Source: LMUY01 sp965199165 (GTDB lineage Bacteria; Pseudomonadota; Alphaproteobacteria; Acetobacterales; Acetobacteraceae). From it: a stretch of DNA of 64,000 nucleotides. Position numbers and translations under genes: made by a program. The stretch covers positions 4,774,001 through 4,838,000 of the forward strand of contig OZ240681.1 in the NCBI GenBank assembly GCA_965199165.1. The letters are read 5' to 3'. Of the stretch, positions 1 to 8,313 are shown piece by piece. Below the pieces are notes generated by a model, which was not told where the DNA came from, made no database searches, and saw nothing but the letters and a program-made list of their open reading frames with translations. Each line of letters starts with the position of its first letter. Position 1 is the stretch's first letter.

Positions 1-31
1 CACCAGCCTCCCACGCCCGCTGCCAGGAGCG

Positions 32-1696
32 CTAGCTCCGCAACGCCCGCTCCTCGACGACGGCGAGCATCGTCTTCAGCGTGTAGGGTTTCGGCAGGAA
101 GGCGATGTCTTCCGCCGCCAGGTCGCCGCGGACGGCTTCCTCCGCGTAGCCCGAGGCGAGGATCGCCGGCATGCCCGGATGGAGAGAGCGCACGGCCCGC
201 ACCAGCGCAGGGCCGTCCATCCCGGGCATCACCACGTCCGACAGGACCGCGCACAGCTTGGCGCCATCCCCCTGTTCCGCGAGCAGCGCCAACGCCGCTT
301 CCCCGGACTCGGCGCTCAGGACCGTCCAGCCGTCCTTGGTCAGCGCCCGGGCCGCGAGCCGGCGCACGCCATCCTCGTCATCGACCAGCAGGATCGTCCG
401 GCCACCGGGCGGCGGCGGCGGCGCTGCCACGGCAGGCGGGGGCTCGACTGCGGCGGCCGGCACGGGCTCGGCGGCCGGCAGCTTGGGGATCGCCACCACG
501 TCGCCATCGTGCCGGGGCAGGTAGATCCGGATGCGCGTGCCCTTCCCCAGCAGGCTGTCCACCGCCAGGAATCCGTCCGACTGGCGGATGATCCCGTGCA
601 CGGTGGACAGGCCCAGCCCGCTGCCGCCGCGCTCCCGCCGGGTGGTGAAGAACGGGTCGAAGATCCGGGGCAGCACCTCGGGCGGGATCCCCGTGCCGGT
701 ATCCTGCACCTCCACCATCACGTAACGCCCGGGCGGGATCGTCTCCTCGCCGCGGATCAGCGCGCGGTACAGCGTGATGTGCCCGGTGCGCAGGGTGAGC
801 TGGCCACCCTCGGACATCGCGTCGCGCGCGTTGACGGCCAGGTTGACCAGCACCTGGTCCAGCTGCGTCGGGTCGACCCGCACGGTGCGGCCCGGATGCT
901 CCAGCTCCAGCTCCAGCCGGATCGTGCTGCCGAGCAGGCGGCGCAGCAGCCCGGTCAGCTTCTCCACCGCATCGTTGATCGACACGGCACGGGGTTGCAG
1001 CGTCTGCTGCCGGCCGAACGCCAGCAACTGCCGCACCAGGGAGGCCCCACGCTCGGCGCTGGTGCGGATCTGCTCCAGGTCCTCCACCGTGTCGGTTTCC
1101 GGCAGGCCGCGGGCGAGCGCCTCGTCCGCCGCGCCGATGATCGCCGTCAGCAGGTTGTTGAAGTCGTGCGCGATCCCGCCCGCGAGCTGGCCCACCGCCT
1201 GCAGCTTCTGGCTCTGCGCCAGCTGCGCCTCCAGCCGCTTCTGCGCGGAGATGTCCGTGAGCTGGAGCACCGCGCCGCTGACGCTCTCATCGGCCTCGCG
1301 CAGGGCCACGGCCGAGATTTCGACCGTCTGTTCCGACACGCCGCCCTTGCCGCGCAGCATCGACACGAAGGAGCGGGGCGGCCGCCGGCCTTGCAGCGCC
1401 GGCGACAGCTCCTCCCACACCTCTTCCTGCCGCTGCTGGCAGAACAGGTTCTGCACCGACTGGCCGGGAGACAGGTCGCACTCCCGGTCCACCATGCGGC
1501 GCAGCGCCTCGTTCACCCGGACGAGCTTGCCCGCGTGGTCGACGATGGCGATGCCGACGGAGGCCTCCTGCACCAGCACCTGCAGCATGTCGTCCAGCGG
1601 GCCAGCCAAGCGCTCGATCAGCTGGCGCGGGCGCGGCTTGCGGTCCGCCCACGGCCACTCCCACCGGCGGGGGGCGAAGAAGGCCGTGGCACTCAT
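32..1696 (-). CDS. cckA: Hybrid sensor histidine kinase CckA-like (PAS, HisKA, HATPase, receiver)
   Basis: A PAS-like domain spans about residues 35-150. The phosphorylation-site helix (GGIAHDFNNLL, His near 177) and a HATPase_c domain (GSGLGLSTVHGI) follow, then a proline-rich linker and a C-terminal receiver domain (LLVDDEDG, phospho-acceptor Asp in LSDVVMPGMDG). The order and the HDFNN box match CckA, the kinase feeding the ChpT/CtrA phosphorelay that controls cell cycle and motility in alphaproteobacteria. Usual CckA is longer and has two N-terminal membrane helices; none is visible here, so this form looks cytosolic. The ATG at 1696 was chosen because it overlaps the flhB stop as ATGA; an in-frame ATG lies nine codons upstream. 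A generic hybrid kinase is the alternative. Confidence 0.85.
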   Translation of the reverse strand: MSATAFFAPRRWEWPWADRKPRPRQLIERLAGPLDDMLQVLVQEASVGIAIVDHAGKLVRVNEALRRMVDRECDLSPGQSVQNLFCQQRQEEVWEELSPALQGRRPPRSFVSMLRGKGGVSEQTVEISAVALREADESVSGAVLQLTDISAQKRLEAQLAQSQKLQAVGQLAGGIAHDFNNLLTAIIGAADEALARGLPETDTVEDLEQIRTSAERGASLVRQLLAFGRQQTLQPRAVSINDAVEKLTGLLRRLLGSTIRLELELEHPGRTVRVDPTQLDQVLVNLAVNARDAMSEGGQLTLRTGHITLYRALIRGEETIPPGRYVMVEVQDTGTGIPPEVLPRIFDPFFTTRRERGGSGLGLSTVHGIIRQSDGFLAVDSLLGKGTRIRIYLPRHDGDVVAIPKLPAAEPVPAAAVEPPPAVAAPPPPPGGRTILLVDDEDGVRRLAARALTKDGWTVLSAESGEAALALLAEQGDGAKLCAVLSDVVMPGMDGPALVRAVRSLHPGMPAILASGYAEEAVRGDLAAEDIAFLPKPYTLKTMLAVVEERALRS

Positions 1697-2739
1697 CGAC
1701 GGGCCCTGCCGCGCAGGCGCCATACGTAGGCGATCACTTCGGCCACCACTTTGAAATGCTCCGCCGGGATTTCAGCATCCAGTTCGACCTTATACAGCGC
1801 ACGCGCCAAGGGCGGGTTGGCCACCAGGGGCACCCGATGCTCCCGCGCCACCTCACGGATGCGGGCCGCCACCTCGTCGACACCCTTCGCCACCACGCGC
1901 GGCGCCCCACCCTTCTCGCGATCGTAGACCAGGGCGATAGCGTAATGGGTCGGGTTCGTCACCACCACGGTCGCGGTCGGCACCGCCGCCATCATCCGCT
2001 TGCGCGCGCGCGACAGCCGGATTTGGCGCAGCCGCTGCTTGATCTGCGGGTTGCCGTCCGCCTCCTTGGCTTCCTGCCGCAAATCCTCCTTGCTCATCCG
2101 CAGGTCGCGGGCGTGCTTGTGCCGCACCCACCAGACATCGGCGCCGGCGATGACGACCTGCGCCCCCAGCAGCGTCATCGCGAGTTGCAGGACCTCGCGC
2201 ATGATCCGCTCGGCCAGCTGGTCCGGCATCCACAGGGCGGCACTGCCCAGGGCGGCGACCCCGCCCGCCATGACGTGAAAGGCGGCGAAACCCAGCACGC
2301 CCAGCTTGACGACGGACTTGACCGCCTCCACCAGGCCGGCGATCCCGAACAGCCGCTTCAGCCCTCGCGTCGGGTTCAGCCGCAAGAGGTCGGGCATCAG
2401 CGCGGTGGGCCGCAGCACGAACCCGGTCTGCAGCAGGGATGCCGCGACGGAGGCGACCACCACGCCCAGGACCAGCGGCGCCGCCACCATGGCGATGGCG
2501 ATGGCGGCCTGGACCATCGCGGCGCCCAGGTCCCGTGGTGCCGCGATGTCGAACATCGCGACCAGCCGGTTCGACATGCCATGCCCGATCGACGAGCCGA
2601 ACATGGACAGCACCAGCGTCGCGGCCCCAAGTCCGGCCAGCGCCGGGACCTCGCGGGAGACGGCGACGCTACCCTCCGAACGGGCACGCTCCAGCCGCCG
2701 GGGTGTTGCGGCCTCCGTCCGGTCTTCGCCCTCCGCCAT
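1693..2739 (-). CDS. flhB: Flagellar type III export protein FlhB
   Basis: Integral membrane component of the flagellar export gate that switches substrate specificity from rod/hook to filament. The 348-residue product has the usual N-terminal signature (EDRTEAATPRRLERAR), four hydrophobic segments between about 30 and 200, a charged linker, and the autocleavage motif NPTH at about 262-265 in VVVTNPTHYAIAL. Length is normal for the family. It starts 3 nt after fliR and ends overlapping cckA, so it is part of the leftward flgB-flgC-fliE-fliQ-fliR-flhB-cckA operon. Confidence 0.97.
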   Translation of the reverse strand: MAEGEDRTEAATPRRLERARSEGSVAVSREVPALAGLGAATLVLSMFGSSIGHGMSNRLVAMFDIAAPRDLGAAMVQAAIAIAMVAAPLVLGVVVASVAASLLQTGFVLRPTALMPDLLRLNPTRGLKRLFGIAGLVEAVKSVVKLGVLGFAAFHVMAGGVAALGSAALWMPDQLAERIMREVLQLAMTLLGAQVVIAGADVWWVRHKHARDLRMSKEDLRQEAKEADGNPQIKQRLRQIRLSRARKRMMAAVPTATVVVTNPTHYAIALVYDREKGGAPRVVAKGVDEVAARIREVAREHRVPLVANPPLARALYKVELDAEIPAEHFKVVAEVIAYVWRLRGRARR

Positions 2740-2742
2740 CGG

Positions 2743-3519
2743 CTACAGGCCCGGCAGGGTGTTGAAGCTGTCGCGCGCCGCCTCGACCCAGATCTCGGCC
2801 AGGCTCGTGGCGAGCACCGCCAGCAGCGCCAAGCCGCCGACAACCTGGCCGGGCAGTGCCGCGAAATAGATCTGCAACTGAGGCAGCAGCCGGGACAGCA
2901 GCCCCAGCGCCGCCTGCCAGACGACGCTGGCGATGAGGAAGGGCGCGGCCAGGCGCAGGGCAAGGCCGAACGCCGTGGCCACCGCGCCCACCGCGGCATC
3001 CACGCCGTCCGCCACCGGCATCAGGTGACCGACGGGCACCAGCGTGTAGCTGCCGGACAGGGCTGCCACCGGCATGGCCCACAGCCCCGTCCCCAGCACC
3101 AGCACCGGCGCCGCGAGTGCGAACAGCCGCATGACCACGCTGCTCTGGCCCAGCACCGGGTCGGGCAACACCACGCTGGTCAGCCCCAGCATGAGGGAGA
3201 TGGTCTGCCCCGCCATCGGCAAGGCCAGGGCGATGCACCGCGCCAGCCAGCCCAGCACCAGGCCGCACAGCAGCTCGGCCCCTGCCATCATCGCCATCGG
3301 CCACACGCCCGGCGGCGCCACCAGCCCGACGCCGGGCAGCACCAGGGCGACGAGCGCGAGCGACAGCCCGACGCGCAGCATCGGAGGCGGCTCCGCCTCG
3401 CCGAGCCCCGGCAGCAGCATCACCGCCGCGCCCACGCGGCACAGCACCAGCATGAAGGCGAAGGCCCACGCGGGCAGGGCCGCCAGCAGCGCCGCCGTGC
3501 CGGGCGCCGCGATGTCCAT
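2743..3519 (-). CDS. fliR: Flagellar biosynthesis protein FliR
   Basis: Core subunit of the FliP5-FliQ4-FliR1 export gate in the flagellar basal body. The 258 residues are almost all hydrophobic, with about six membrane segments and the family patterns FALAAPVLVLG and GQTISLMLG. Its ATG overlaps the fliQ stop as TAATG, pointing to translational coupling, and flhB follows after 3 nt. Confidence 0.95.
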   Translation of the reverse strand: MDIAAPGTAALLAALPAWAFAFMLVLCRVGAAVMLLPGLGEAEPPPMLRVGLSLALVALVLPGVGLVAPPGVWPMAMMAGAELLCGLVLGWLARCIALALPMAGQTISLMLGLTSVVLPDPVLGQSSVVMRLFALAAPVLVLGTGLWAMPVAALSGSYTLVPVGHLMPVADGVDAAVGAVATAFGLALRLAAPFLIASVVWQAALGLLSRLLPQLQIYFAALPGQVVGGLALLAVLATSLAEIWVEAARDSFNTLPGL

Positions 3520-3791
3520 TATTGGCCGCCGATGGCGATCAGCTGGTCGAACAGGCCCTGGGTGTAGTCGGTCAACGTGGCGAGCATGAAGGGCCCGGTC
3601 AGCGCTAGCATGCCCACGATCACCAGCGCCTTCGGCACGAAGGTGAGCGTCGCCTCGTTCACCTGCGTCACGGCCTGCACCAGCGCCATGAAGACGCCCA
3701 CGACCATGGCCGCGACCAGCGCCGGCCCACCCATCTTGAGCACGACCACCATCGTTGCGTGCAACGCCGCACCAACCTCGCCCTCGCCCAT
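3519..3791 (-). CDS. fliQ: Flagellar biosynthesis protein FliQ
   Basis: Small two-helix membrane protein of the flagellar export gate. The 90 residues contain two hydrophobic hairpin segments (about 16-38 and 52-75) around the family motif ALVQAVTQVNEATLTFVPK. It lies between fliE and fliR, the usual partners. Confidence 0.95.
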   Translation of the reverse strand: MGEGEVGAALHATMVVVLKMGGPALVAAMVVGVFMALVQAVTQVNEATLTFVPKALVIVGMLALTGPFMLATLTDYTQGLFDQLIAIGGQ

Positions 3792-3804
3792 GCCTGCCTC
3801 CGTT

Positions 3805-4113
3805 TTAGATCGGCATCTTCATGATATCCTGGTACGCCTGCACCACGCGGTCGCGGATCGCCGACGTGGTCTGCAACGCCAGCTCCGCCCGGTTCACCGC
3901 CGACACCACGTCGGTCAGGTTCCCGGTGCCGGAGATGGCCTCCGCGCTTTTCGCGTCGGCCTGGTGCCCGGCATCCACCACTCCCTGCAACGCCTGCGTC
4001 AGCGCGGTGCCGAAGCCCTCCAGGCTGGCCGGCTGCCCGGCCTGGACGCGGCCGTAGGCGCCCGCCGCGCTGGTGGCCGAAACCGATGGGCCAGGCACCG
4101 CGGGAATGCTCAC
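3805..4113 (-). CDS. fliE: Flagellar hook-basal body complex protein FliE
   Basis: FliE joins the MS ring to the proximal rod. The 102-residue product keeps the conserved C-terminal part (LTDVVSAVNRAELALQTTSA followed by IRDRVVQAYQDIMKMPI), which is the FliE signature. Translation starts at a GTG that overlaps the flgC stop as GTGA, so it is probably coupled to flgC. Confidence 0.95.
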   Translation of the reverse strand: MSIPAVPGPSVSATSAAGAYGRVQAGQPASLEGFGTALTQALQGVVDAGHQADAKSAEAISGTGNLTDVVSAVNRAELALQTTSAIRDRVVQAYQDIMKMPI

Positions 4114-4517
4114 TTCAGAAGGTCGACGGCACGCGTCAGCATCGAGCGGGTGACCTCCATCACGTTGAGGTTGGCGCTGAACGAACGCTGCGCCTCCCGC
4201 ATGTCCATGACCTCGACGAAGCTGTTGACGTTGGGCGTGTGCACGTAGCCCTGCGCGTCCGCCGCGGGATGCGACGGGTCGTATCGCTTGGGGAACTCGG
4301 CCTTGTCGGTGCCGATGTTCTTGATGCCCACCGTCTCGGTGCCGATCGAGGCGTCCATCTTCTGCTGGAACGTCACGGTCTTGCGGCGGTAGGGGTCGGC
4401 CCCCGGCGTGTCGCCGGTGGTGTCCTGGTTGGCGAGGTTCTCCGCGATCACCCGCAGTCGGGTGCTCTGGGCGTCCATGCCGCGGGCGGAGATCGTCAAT
4501 GCCTTGGTCAGGTCCAT
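4110..4517 (-). CDS. flgC: Flagellar proximal rod protein FlgC
   Basis: Axial rod component between MS ring and distal rod. It has the rod-protein N-terminal motif (LRVIAENLANQDT) and the C-terminal FlgC motif (VHTPNVNSFVEVMDMREAQR). 135 residues is a normal length. An AGGAG sits 6 nt before the ATG. The gene starts 8 nt after flgB and runs into fliE by a 4-nt overlap. Confidence 0.96.
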   Translation of the reverse strand: MDLTKALTISARGMDAQSTRLRVIAENLANQDTTGDTPGADPYRRKTVTFQQKMDASIGTETVGIKNIGTDKAEFPKRYDPSHPAADAQGYVHTPNVNSFVEVMDMREAQRSFSANLNVMEVTRSMLTRAVDLLK

Positions 4518-4525
4518 GGTGGCTC

Positions 4526-4906
4526 CTACTTGCCGATCGCCGTGCGGTACAGGCCCAGGTACTTGTGGTAGAGGGCCGTCACCAGATTGTGCGCGCTGTC
4601 GGTGTCCGCGACCTTGGTGAGCTGGTCCTCGATCGACACGGCGTTGCCGTCCGGCGCGCGTTCCGTCGGGCGCAGCATCGGGTCGGTGCGGCCGGCGTCG
4701 CCCGTGCCCGTCAGGTGCATCGGGCTGGTCTGGGCCATGTCCGGCAGGGCCTGCGCCAAGGTCTTGGCGAAAGGCTGCAGGTCCTTGGCGGCATAGCCGG
4801 GCGTGTTGGCGTTGGCGATGTTCTGCGCCAGCAGGCCTTGCCGCCGGTCGATCCAGGCCAGACGCTTGTCCGCCAGGTCGAACAACCCCATGCCGTCATT
4901 GCTCAT
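4526..4906 (-). CDS. flgB: Flagellar proximal rod protein FlgB
   Basis: First gene of the leftward rod/export operon; encodes the most proximal rod subunit. Residues around 20-35 carry the rod consensus LLAQNIANANTPGYAAKDL, and the C-terminal helix (NLVTALYHKYLGLYRTAIGK) is typical. The frame stays open to 5008, but those extra residues are not FlgB-like, so the ATG at 4906 (MSNDGMGLFDL) is preferred; 4891 is a second option. The 100 bp upstream are shared with the divergent gene at 5007. Confidence 0.93.
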   Translation of the reverse strand: MSNDGMGLFDLADKRLAWIDRRQGLLAQNIANANTPGYAAKDLQPFAKTLAQALPDMAQTSPMHLTGTGDAGRTDPMLRPTERAPDGNAVSIEDQLTKVADTDSAHNLVTALYHKYLGLYRTAIGK

Positions 4907-5006
4907 GCGCCGCAGTGTCGCGCGCAGTGGTTTCCCGGGGGTTAATGCCGGCGGCGTGATCGTAGCAGCAACGCTTCGGTAATGCCTTACGGGTCTTATG
5001 AGGGTC

Positions 5007-5303
5007 ATGACGAGTTCCCCCGGCCTCTTCGGCGCTTTCGATACGTCCGACTATGAGCGGACCGCCGTGCAGGCCGCCGTGGGCATGGCGGAGGGTCTGG
5101 CCCGGACGATCTGCATCGCCCGCCTGCTTGTCGACAACGGCCGCACGGTGGACATGACCGGACTGGACCGCGGGGTCGGCTTGCTTTGCGCCAAGGCGCT
5201 CGACCTGCCGCCGGAAGCGGGCCGGGGATTGCGGCCGCAGCTGATGATGGTGCTGGCCGAAGCGAACCGGCTGACGGAGGCGCTCAAGACCCAAGCCGCG
5301 TGA
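5007..5303 (+). CDS. Conserved-looking helical protein in the flagellar cluster, unknown function
   Basis: About 98 residues, no signal peptide or membrane segment. It appears to be an all-helical cytosolic protein with the run VDMTGLDRGVGLLCAKALDL followed by a leucine-rich helix. The start at 5007 has GAGGG just upstream; an in-frame ATG at 4998 is possible. It diverges from flgB and precedes fliO in the same direction. I do not recognise a named family. A role as a small assembly or export helper is suggested only by position. Confidence 0.7.
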   Translation: MTSSPGLFGAFDTSDYERTAVQAAVGMAEGLARTICIARLLVDNGRTVDMTGLDRGVGLLCAKALDLPPEAGRGLRPQLMMVLAEANRLTEALKTQAA

Positions 5304-5366
5304 CCGGATTGCCCCGACGGCAAAAAGCCGCCGGGCGCTTCTGAGGCAGAATGCCGAAAGGACGCA

Positions 5367-5627
5367 ATGACGACCACTTCCGTGCTTACCGCCGTGGCAG
5401 CCCTGGCCGCGGTGCTGCTGCTGATCCTGCTCGTTGGCCGCCTGGCACGGATGACCCGGTTCGCCAGTCCCGGCCGCGGCGGCGCGTCCCGGCTGAAGCT
5501 GCAGGACTCGCTGGTGCTCGACCCGCGGCGGCGCCTGCTGTTGGTGCAGTGCGACGGCCGCAGCGTGCTGCTGCTGACCGGACCCACCGACCGGGTGGTG
5601 GGCTGGCTGCCGGACGCGGCACCGTGA
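5367..5627 (+). CDS. fliO: Flagellar biosynthesis protein FliO
   Basis: Accessory membrane protein that helps assemble FliP in the export gate. It is 86 residues with one N-terminal membrane helix (about 6-25, LTAVAALAAVLLLILLVGRL) and a short cytoplasmic part containing LVLDPRRRLLLVQCDGRSVLL, the weakly conserved FliO core. The assignment rests heavily on the following overlapping fliP gene, since FliO proteins are divergent. Confidence 0.85.
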   Translation: MTTTSVLTAVAALAAVLLLILLVGRLARMTRFASPGRGGASRLKLQDSLVLDPRRRLLLVQCDGRSVLLLTGPTDRVVGWLPDAAP

Positions 5628-6382
5628 CCGCCCGCGCCGACTGGGCACGCGCCGTTGCCTTCGTCGTGCTGGGCGTGCTGCTGTTCCTGGCGTCCCCGGC
5701 GGTGGCGCAGTCCGTCAGCATCGACCTGGGTGCGGCGGGCCAGGCGGGCGCCACCGGACGGCTGGTGCAGCTGACGGCGCTGATCACCGTGCTCTCCGTG
5801 GCGCCCAGCCTGCTGGTGATGATGACGGCGTTCACCCGCATCGTCATCGTGCTGTCGCTGCTGCGCTCGGCGATCGGTGCCCAGGGGACGCCGCCCAACA
5901 CCGTGCTGATCGGGCTGGCGCTGTTCCTCACCTTCTTCGTCATGCAGCCGGTGCTGGACCAGGCCTACACCACCGGGCTGCTGCCGATGACGGACGGGCG
6001 GGTCGGCGAGCTGGAGGGCCTGCGCCTGACGGCCGAGCCGTTCCGGCGGTTCATGGCCGCGAACGTGCGCGGCGCGGACCTGCAGCTGTTCCTGGACGTC
6101 GCGCACCTGCCGCCCGCCGCCACGCCCGACGGTGCGCCTTGGCGCGCGTTGATCCCCGCCTTCCTCATCGGCGAACTGCGCCGGGCGTTCGAGATGGGGT
6201 TCCTGCTCTATCTGCCGTTCGTCGTCATCGACATGGTGGTCGGCAGCGTGCTGATGAGCCTGGGCATGATGATGCTGCCTCCGGCGAGCATCAGCCTGCC
6301 CTTCAAGCTGATCTTCTTCGTGCTGGTGGACGGCTGGCGCCTGGTGTCCGGCAGCCTGGTGCAAGGCTTCGCTGGCGGGTGA
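5624..6382 (+). CDS. fliP: Flagellar biosynthesis protein FliP
   Basis: Pore-forming subunit of the flagellar export gate. The product has a cleavable N-terminal hydrophobic segment (ending PAVAQS) and family motifs TAFTRIVIVLSLLRSAIG, PAFLIGELRRAFEMGF and LPFKLIFFVLVDGW. The GTG at 5624 overlaps the fliO stop as GTGA and gives 252 residues, the normal FliP size. The frame is open further upstream, but that part is only the out-of-frame shadow of fliO. Confidence 0.95.
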   Translation: MTARADWARAVAFVVLGVLLFLASPAVAQSVSIDLGAAGQAGATGRLVQLTALITVLSVAPSLLVMMTAFTRIVIVLSLLRSAIGAQGTPPNTVLIGLALFLTFFVMQPVLDQAYTTGLLPMTDGRVGELEGLRLTAEPFRRFMAANVRGADLQLFLDVAHLPPAATPDGAPWRALIPAFLIGELRRAFEMGFLLYLPFVVIDMVVGSVLMSLGMMMLPPASISLPFKLIFFVLVDGWRLVSGSLVQGFAGG

Positions 6383-6437
6383 TGCAAACCGCGCCGGCTC
6401 CGGGCGTTAGGGATGCAAGCACGCACAGGAGACAGCC

Positions 6438-6725
6438 GTGAAGCAGCCGCATACGGAGCAGACCATCGACCACACGGACGGCCCGCAGAACACCGGCAAC
6501 CACAAGGTGCCAGGCGCCGCGGACGCCGGTGGGGCCGATCGCCTGGGCGGCACGCGCGCCGGCGCCGAGAACGTCGAGCCGGATCGTGACAGCCGCGAGG
6601 AGTCGGTCGAGACGGGACCGGATGTCGACCGCGTCTCCGGGCTCGACGAAGTCGGTACCAGCACGAAGCAGGTGGAAAACAGCCGTGAACGCCACCCTGA
6701 GCGGGACGAGCACGGCAGGCTATAG
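6438..6725 (+). CDS. Small hydrophilic, probably disordered protein of unknown function
   Basis: 95 residues, extremely polar, rich in Asp, Glu, Gly, Thr and Arg, with no hydrophobic core and hence probably intrinsically disordered. A clear AGGAG lies six bases before a GTG start, which supports translation. The 3' end overlaps the convergent speE gene by 6 bases. It follows fliP by 55 nt but shows no flagellar motif. I do not recognise a family. Confidence 0.55.
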   Translation: MKQPHTEQTIDHTDGPQNTGNHKVPGAADAGGADRLGGTRAGAENVEPDRDSREESVETGPDVDRVSGLDEVGTSTKQVENSRERHPERDEHGRL

Positions 6726-7586
6726 GGCTGTGTGGGCCGGCAGCACGCTGGCGATATAGGGCGGCAGCGCGAAGGCGGCGGCATGGACCGCGGGGGACCA
6801 GTAGCTCGTCCGGCCCAGGATGCCTGCCGCCAGCGCGCGTGACTGCAGTTCCTCGGCCGGGAGCGCGGCGAGTGGATGGGAACCCGCGATGCCGATCGCC
6901 ATGAAACCGCCGACATAGGTCGGCACGGCGGCGACATACGCGGAGACGGCGGCGAACACCTTGGCTCGCAGGGCCGTGGTGTCGCGCAACTCGTCGGCTT
7001 GCATGAACGGCACGCCGCATTGGTTCACCAGCACCCCGGCTGGCCGGAGAACGCGGGCGCAATCGCGGTAGAACGCCTCGCTGAACAGCACCTCGCCGGG
7101 GCCGGCCGGGTCGGTGCTGTCCACGATGATGACATCCACCGAAGCGGAAGCGGCCGCGGCGACGTGGGCGATGCCGTCACCGACGATGAGTTCCGTGCGT
7201 GGATCGTCCCACGCCGCGCCACCCACCACAGGCATGTGCGCCCGTGCCAGCCGGATCACCGCGGCGTCGATCTCGACCATCGTGGCCCGCTCCACGCCCC
7301 GGTGCTGCAGCACCCGCCGCAACACGCCGCCATCACCGGCGCCGATGATCAGAACCTGCCTGGCGGCGCCATGCTGGATCAGCGGCACGTGCGCGATCAT
7401 CTCCTGGTAGACGAACTCATCCGCCTCGGTGACCTGGACCACGCCATCCAGCATCAGCACGCGGCCATGCGACGCCGTCTCCACCACGACGATGTCCTGG
7501 AACGCCGAGCGCTCACGGGCGACCTCGTGCACGACACGGAAGCTTTGCGCCCAGCCGGGATACAGCGTTTCGGAGAGCCAGGTCAC
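6720..7586 (-). CDS. speE: Spermidine synthase (polyamine aminopropyltransferase)
   Basis: Transfers the aminopropyl group of decarboxylated S-adenosylmethionine to putrescine. The N-terminal ETLYPGWAQSFRV is characteristic. The nucleotide-binding loop reads LIIGAGDGGVLRRVLQH, and the catalytic Asp region reads IIVDSTDPAGPGEVLFSEAFY. GTG at 7586 was chosen because AGGAGG precedes it by five bases, giving 288 residues; the longer frame begins with repeat DNA. It lies downstream of speD, which makes its substrate, with a hairpin repeat between them. Confidence 0.94.
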   Translation of the reverse strand: MTWLSETLYPGWAQSFRVVHEVARERSAFQDIVVVETASHGRVLMLDGVVQVTEADEFVYQEMIAHVPLIQHGAARQVLIIGAGDGGVLRRVLQHRGVERATMVEIDAAVIRLARAHMPVVGGAAWDDPRTELIVGDGIAHVAAAASASVDVIIVDSTDPAGPGEVLFSEAFYRDCARVLRPAGVLVNQCGVPFMQADELRDTTALRAKVFAAVSAYVAAVPTYVGGFMAIGIAGSHPLAALPAEELQSRALAAGILGRTSYWSPAVHAAAFALPPYIASVLPAHTAL

Positions 7587-7607
7587 CAAGCCCTCCTGCT
7601 CACCGAG

Positions 7608-7703
7608 CCCTTCCCTCCGGATCGAGGAAGGGTGAGGGTTGCGCAACGATGGACTGACCGGGACGTGCGGCCCTCACCCCGACCCTCTCCCAGGAGGAGA
7701 GGG
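7608..7703. repeat. Pair of intergenic GC-rich hairpins between speD and speE
   Basis: Two hairpins lie in the speD-speE gap. The first has arms CCCTTCC (7608-7614) and GGAAGGG (7626-7632). The second has arms CCCTCTCC (7683-7690) and GGAGAGGG (7696-7703). The second shares its CCCTCTCCC core with hairpins near 24309, 26465 and 55101, so it looks like a dispersed palindromic repeat. It may also attenuate speE relative to speD or stabilise the speD mRNA end. Confidence 0.7.
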
Positions 7704-7720
7704 AGAGGGAACGATACGAG

Positions 7721-8185
7721 TCAGAAACGGCCGCGACGCTGCTCGTCGAGGTCGACCCGGCCCGGCAGGAAAGCATCCTGCAAGACGGGAATGGCGTCAT
7801 GCGGATTGCAATCGCCACACATGAAGATGTCGATCGCGGCGAAATGCCGCTCCGGCCAGGTGTGGATGGAGATGTGGCTCTCCGCGAGCACCACCACGCC
7901 GGACACGCCGCCATTCGGCGAGAAATGGTGGAAGTGGCTGTGCAGGATGGTCGCCCCCGCCTGCACCGCGGCAGCGCGCAACGCGGTGTCGATATGCACC
8001 GGGTCGGCGAGATTCTCGGCGTCCCAAAGGTCGGCGAGAAGATGCGTGCCGGCAAACTTCATGCCGTCCTTCTCGACGAAATAGTCCTTCCGATCCTCTC
8101 CCTCGAACACAGGAAGAGTGGCGATCGTCGTCTGGTTCTCGCTCGGAAGCTCCGAGACCATCCCCAGTTGAGCAAGTGCGTTCAT
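7721..8185 (-). CDS. speD: S-adenosylmethionine decarboxylase proenzyme
   Basis: Makes decarboxylated SAM for SpeE. This is a pyruvoyl enzyme that cleaves itself between Glu and Ser: residues 101-111 read AESHISIHTWPE, with the cleavage Glu102-Ser103 that turns Ser into the pyruvoyl group. Histidine-rich FHHFSP and CGDC (proton donor Cys) are also present. With the ATG at 8185 it is 154 residues, somewhat longer than the small bacterial type 1b enzymes because of extra N-terminal residues. It is first in the speD-speE pair. Confidence 0.94.
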   Translation of the reverse strand: MNALAQLGMVSELPSENQTTIATLPVFEGEDRKDYFVEKDGMKFAGTHLLADLWDAENLADPVHIDTALRAAAVQAGATILHSHFHHFSPNGGVSGVVVLAESHISIHTWPERHFAAIDIFMCGDCNPHDAIPVLQDAFLPGRVDLDEQRRGRF

Positions 8186-8313
8186 CACGTACCCCCAAAC
8201 CAGCAGATAGCCTGTTGGACGAAATCCGTCCCCTTGGGCCAAGGGGGCGGAGATAGGCCCAGAGGGGGGGGTGCGCAACCCCTATTCTGCGCCGCCACCC
8301 ACCCGGGCCGAAA

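Noticed and set aside
179..1729. Long open frame antisense to cckA (516 codons), and similar frames antisense to or out of frame with flhB, fliM, dnaX, hrpB and the 968-residue gene (for example 1756-3567, 8317-11049, 41898-44264).
   Set aside because: Very high GC makes stop codons rare in shadow frames. These show His/Arg/Gln-rich composition, no motifs and full overlap with well-supported genes.
4973..4987. Possible sigma-54 site upstream of flgB on the minus strand (GGCATTACCGAAGC).
   Set aside because: GG and GC have the right spacing, but the -24 TGGCAC and -12 TTGC elements are poor and no full palindrome is nearby; only a half-site-like CCGGCA is seen.
5351..5623. N-terminal extension of the FliP frame.
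   Set aside because: It runs across fliO in another frame; the GTG at 5624 in a GTGA overlap gives the normal FliP length and signal peptide.
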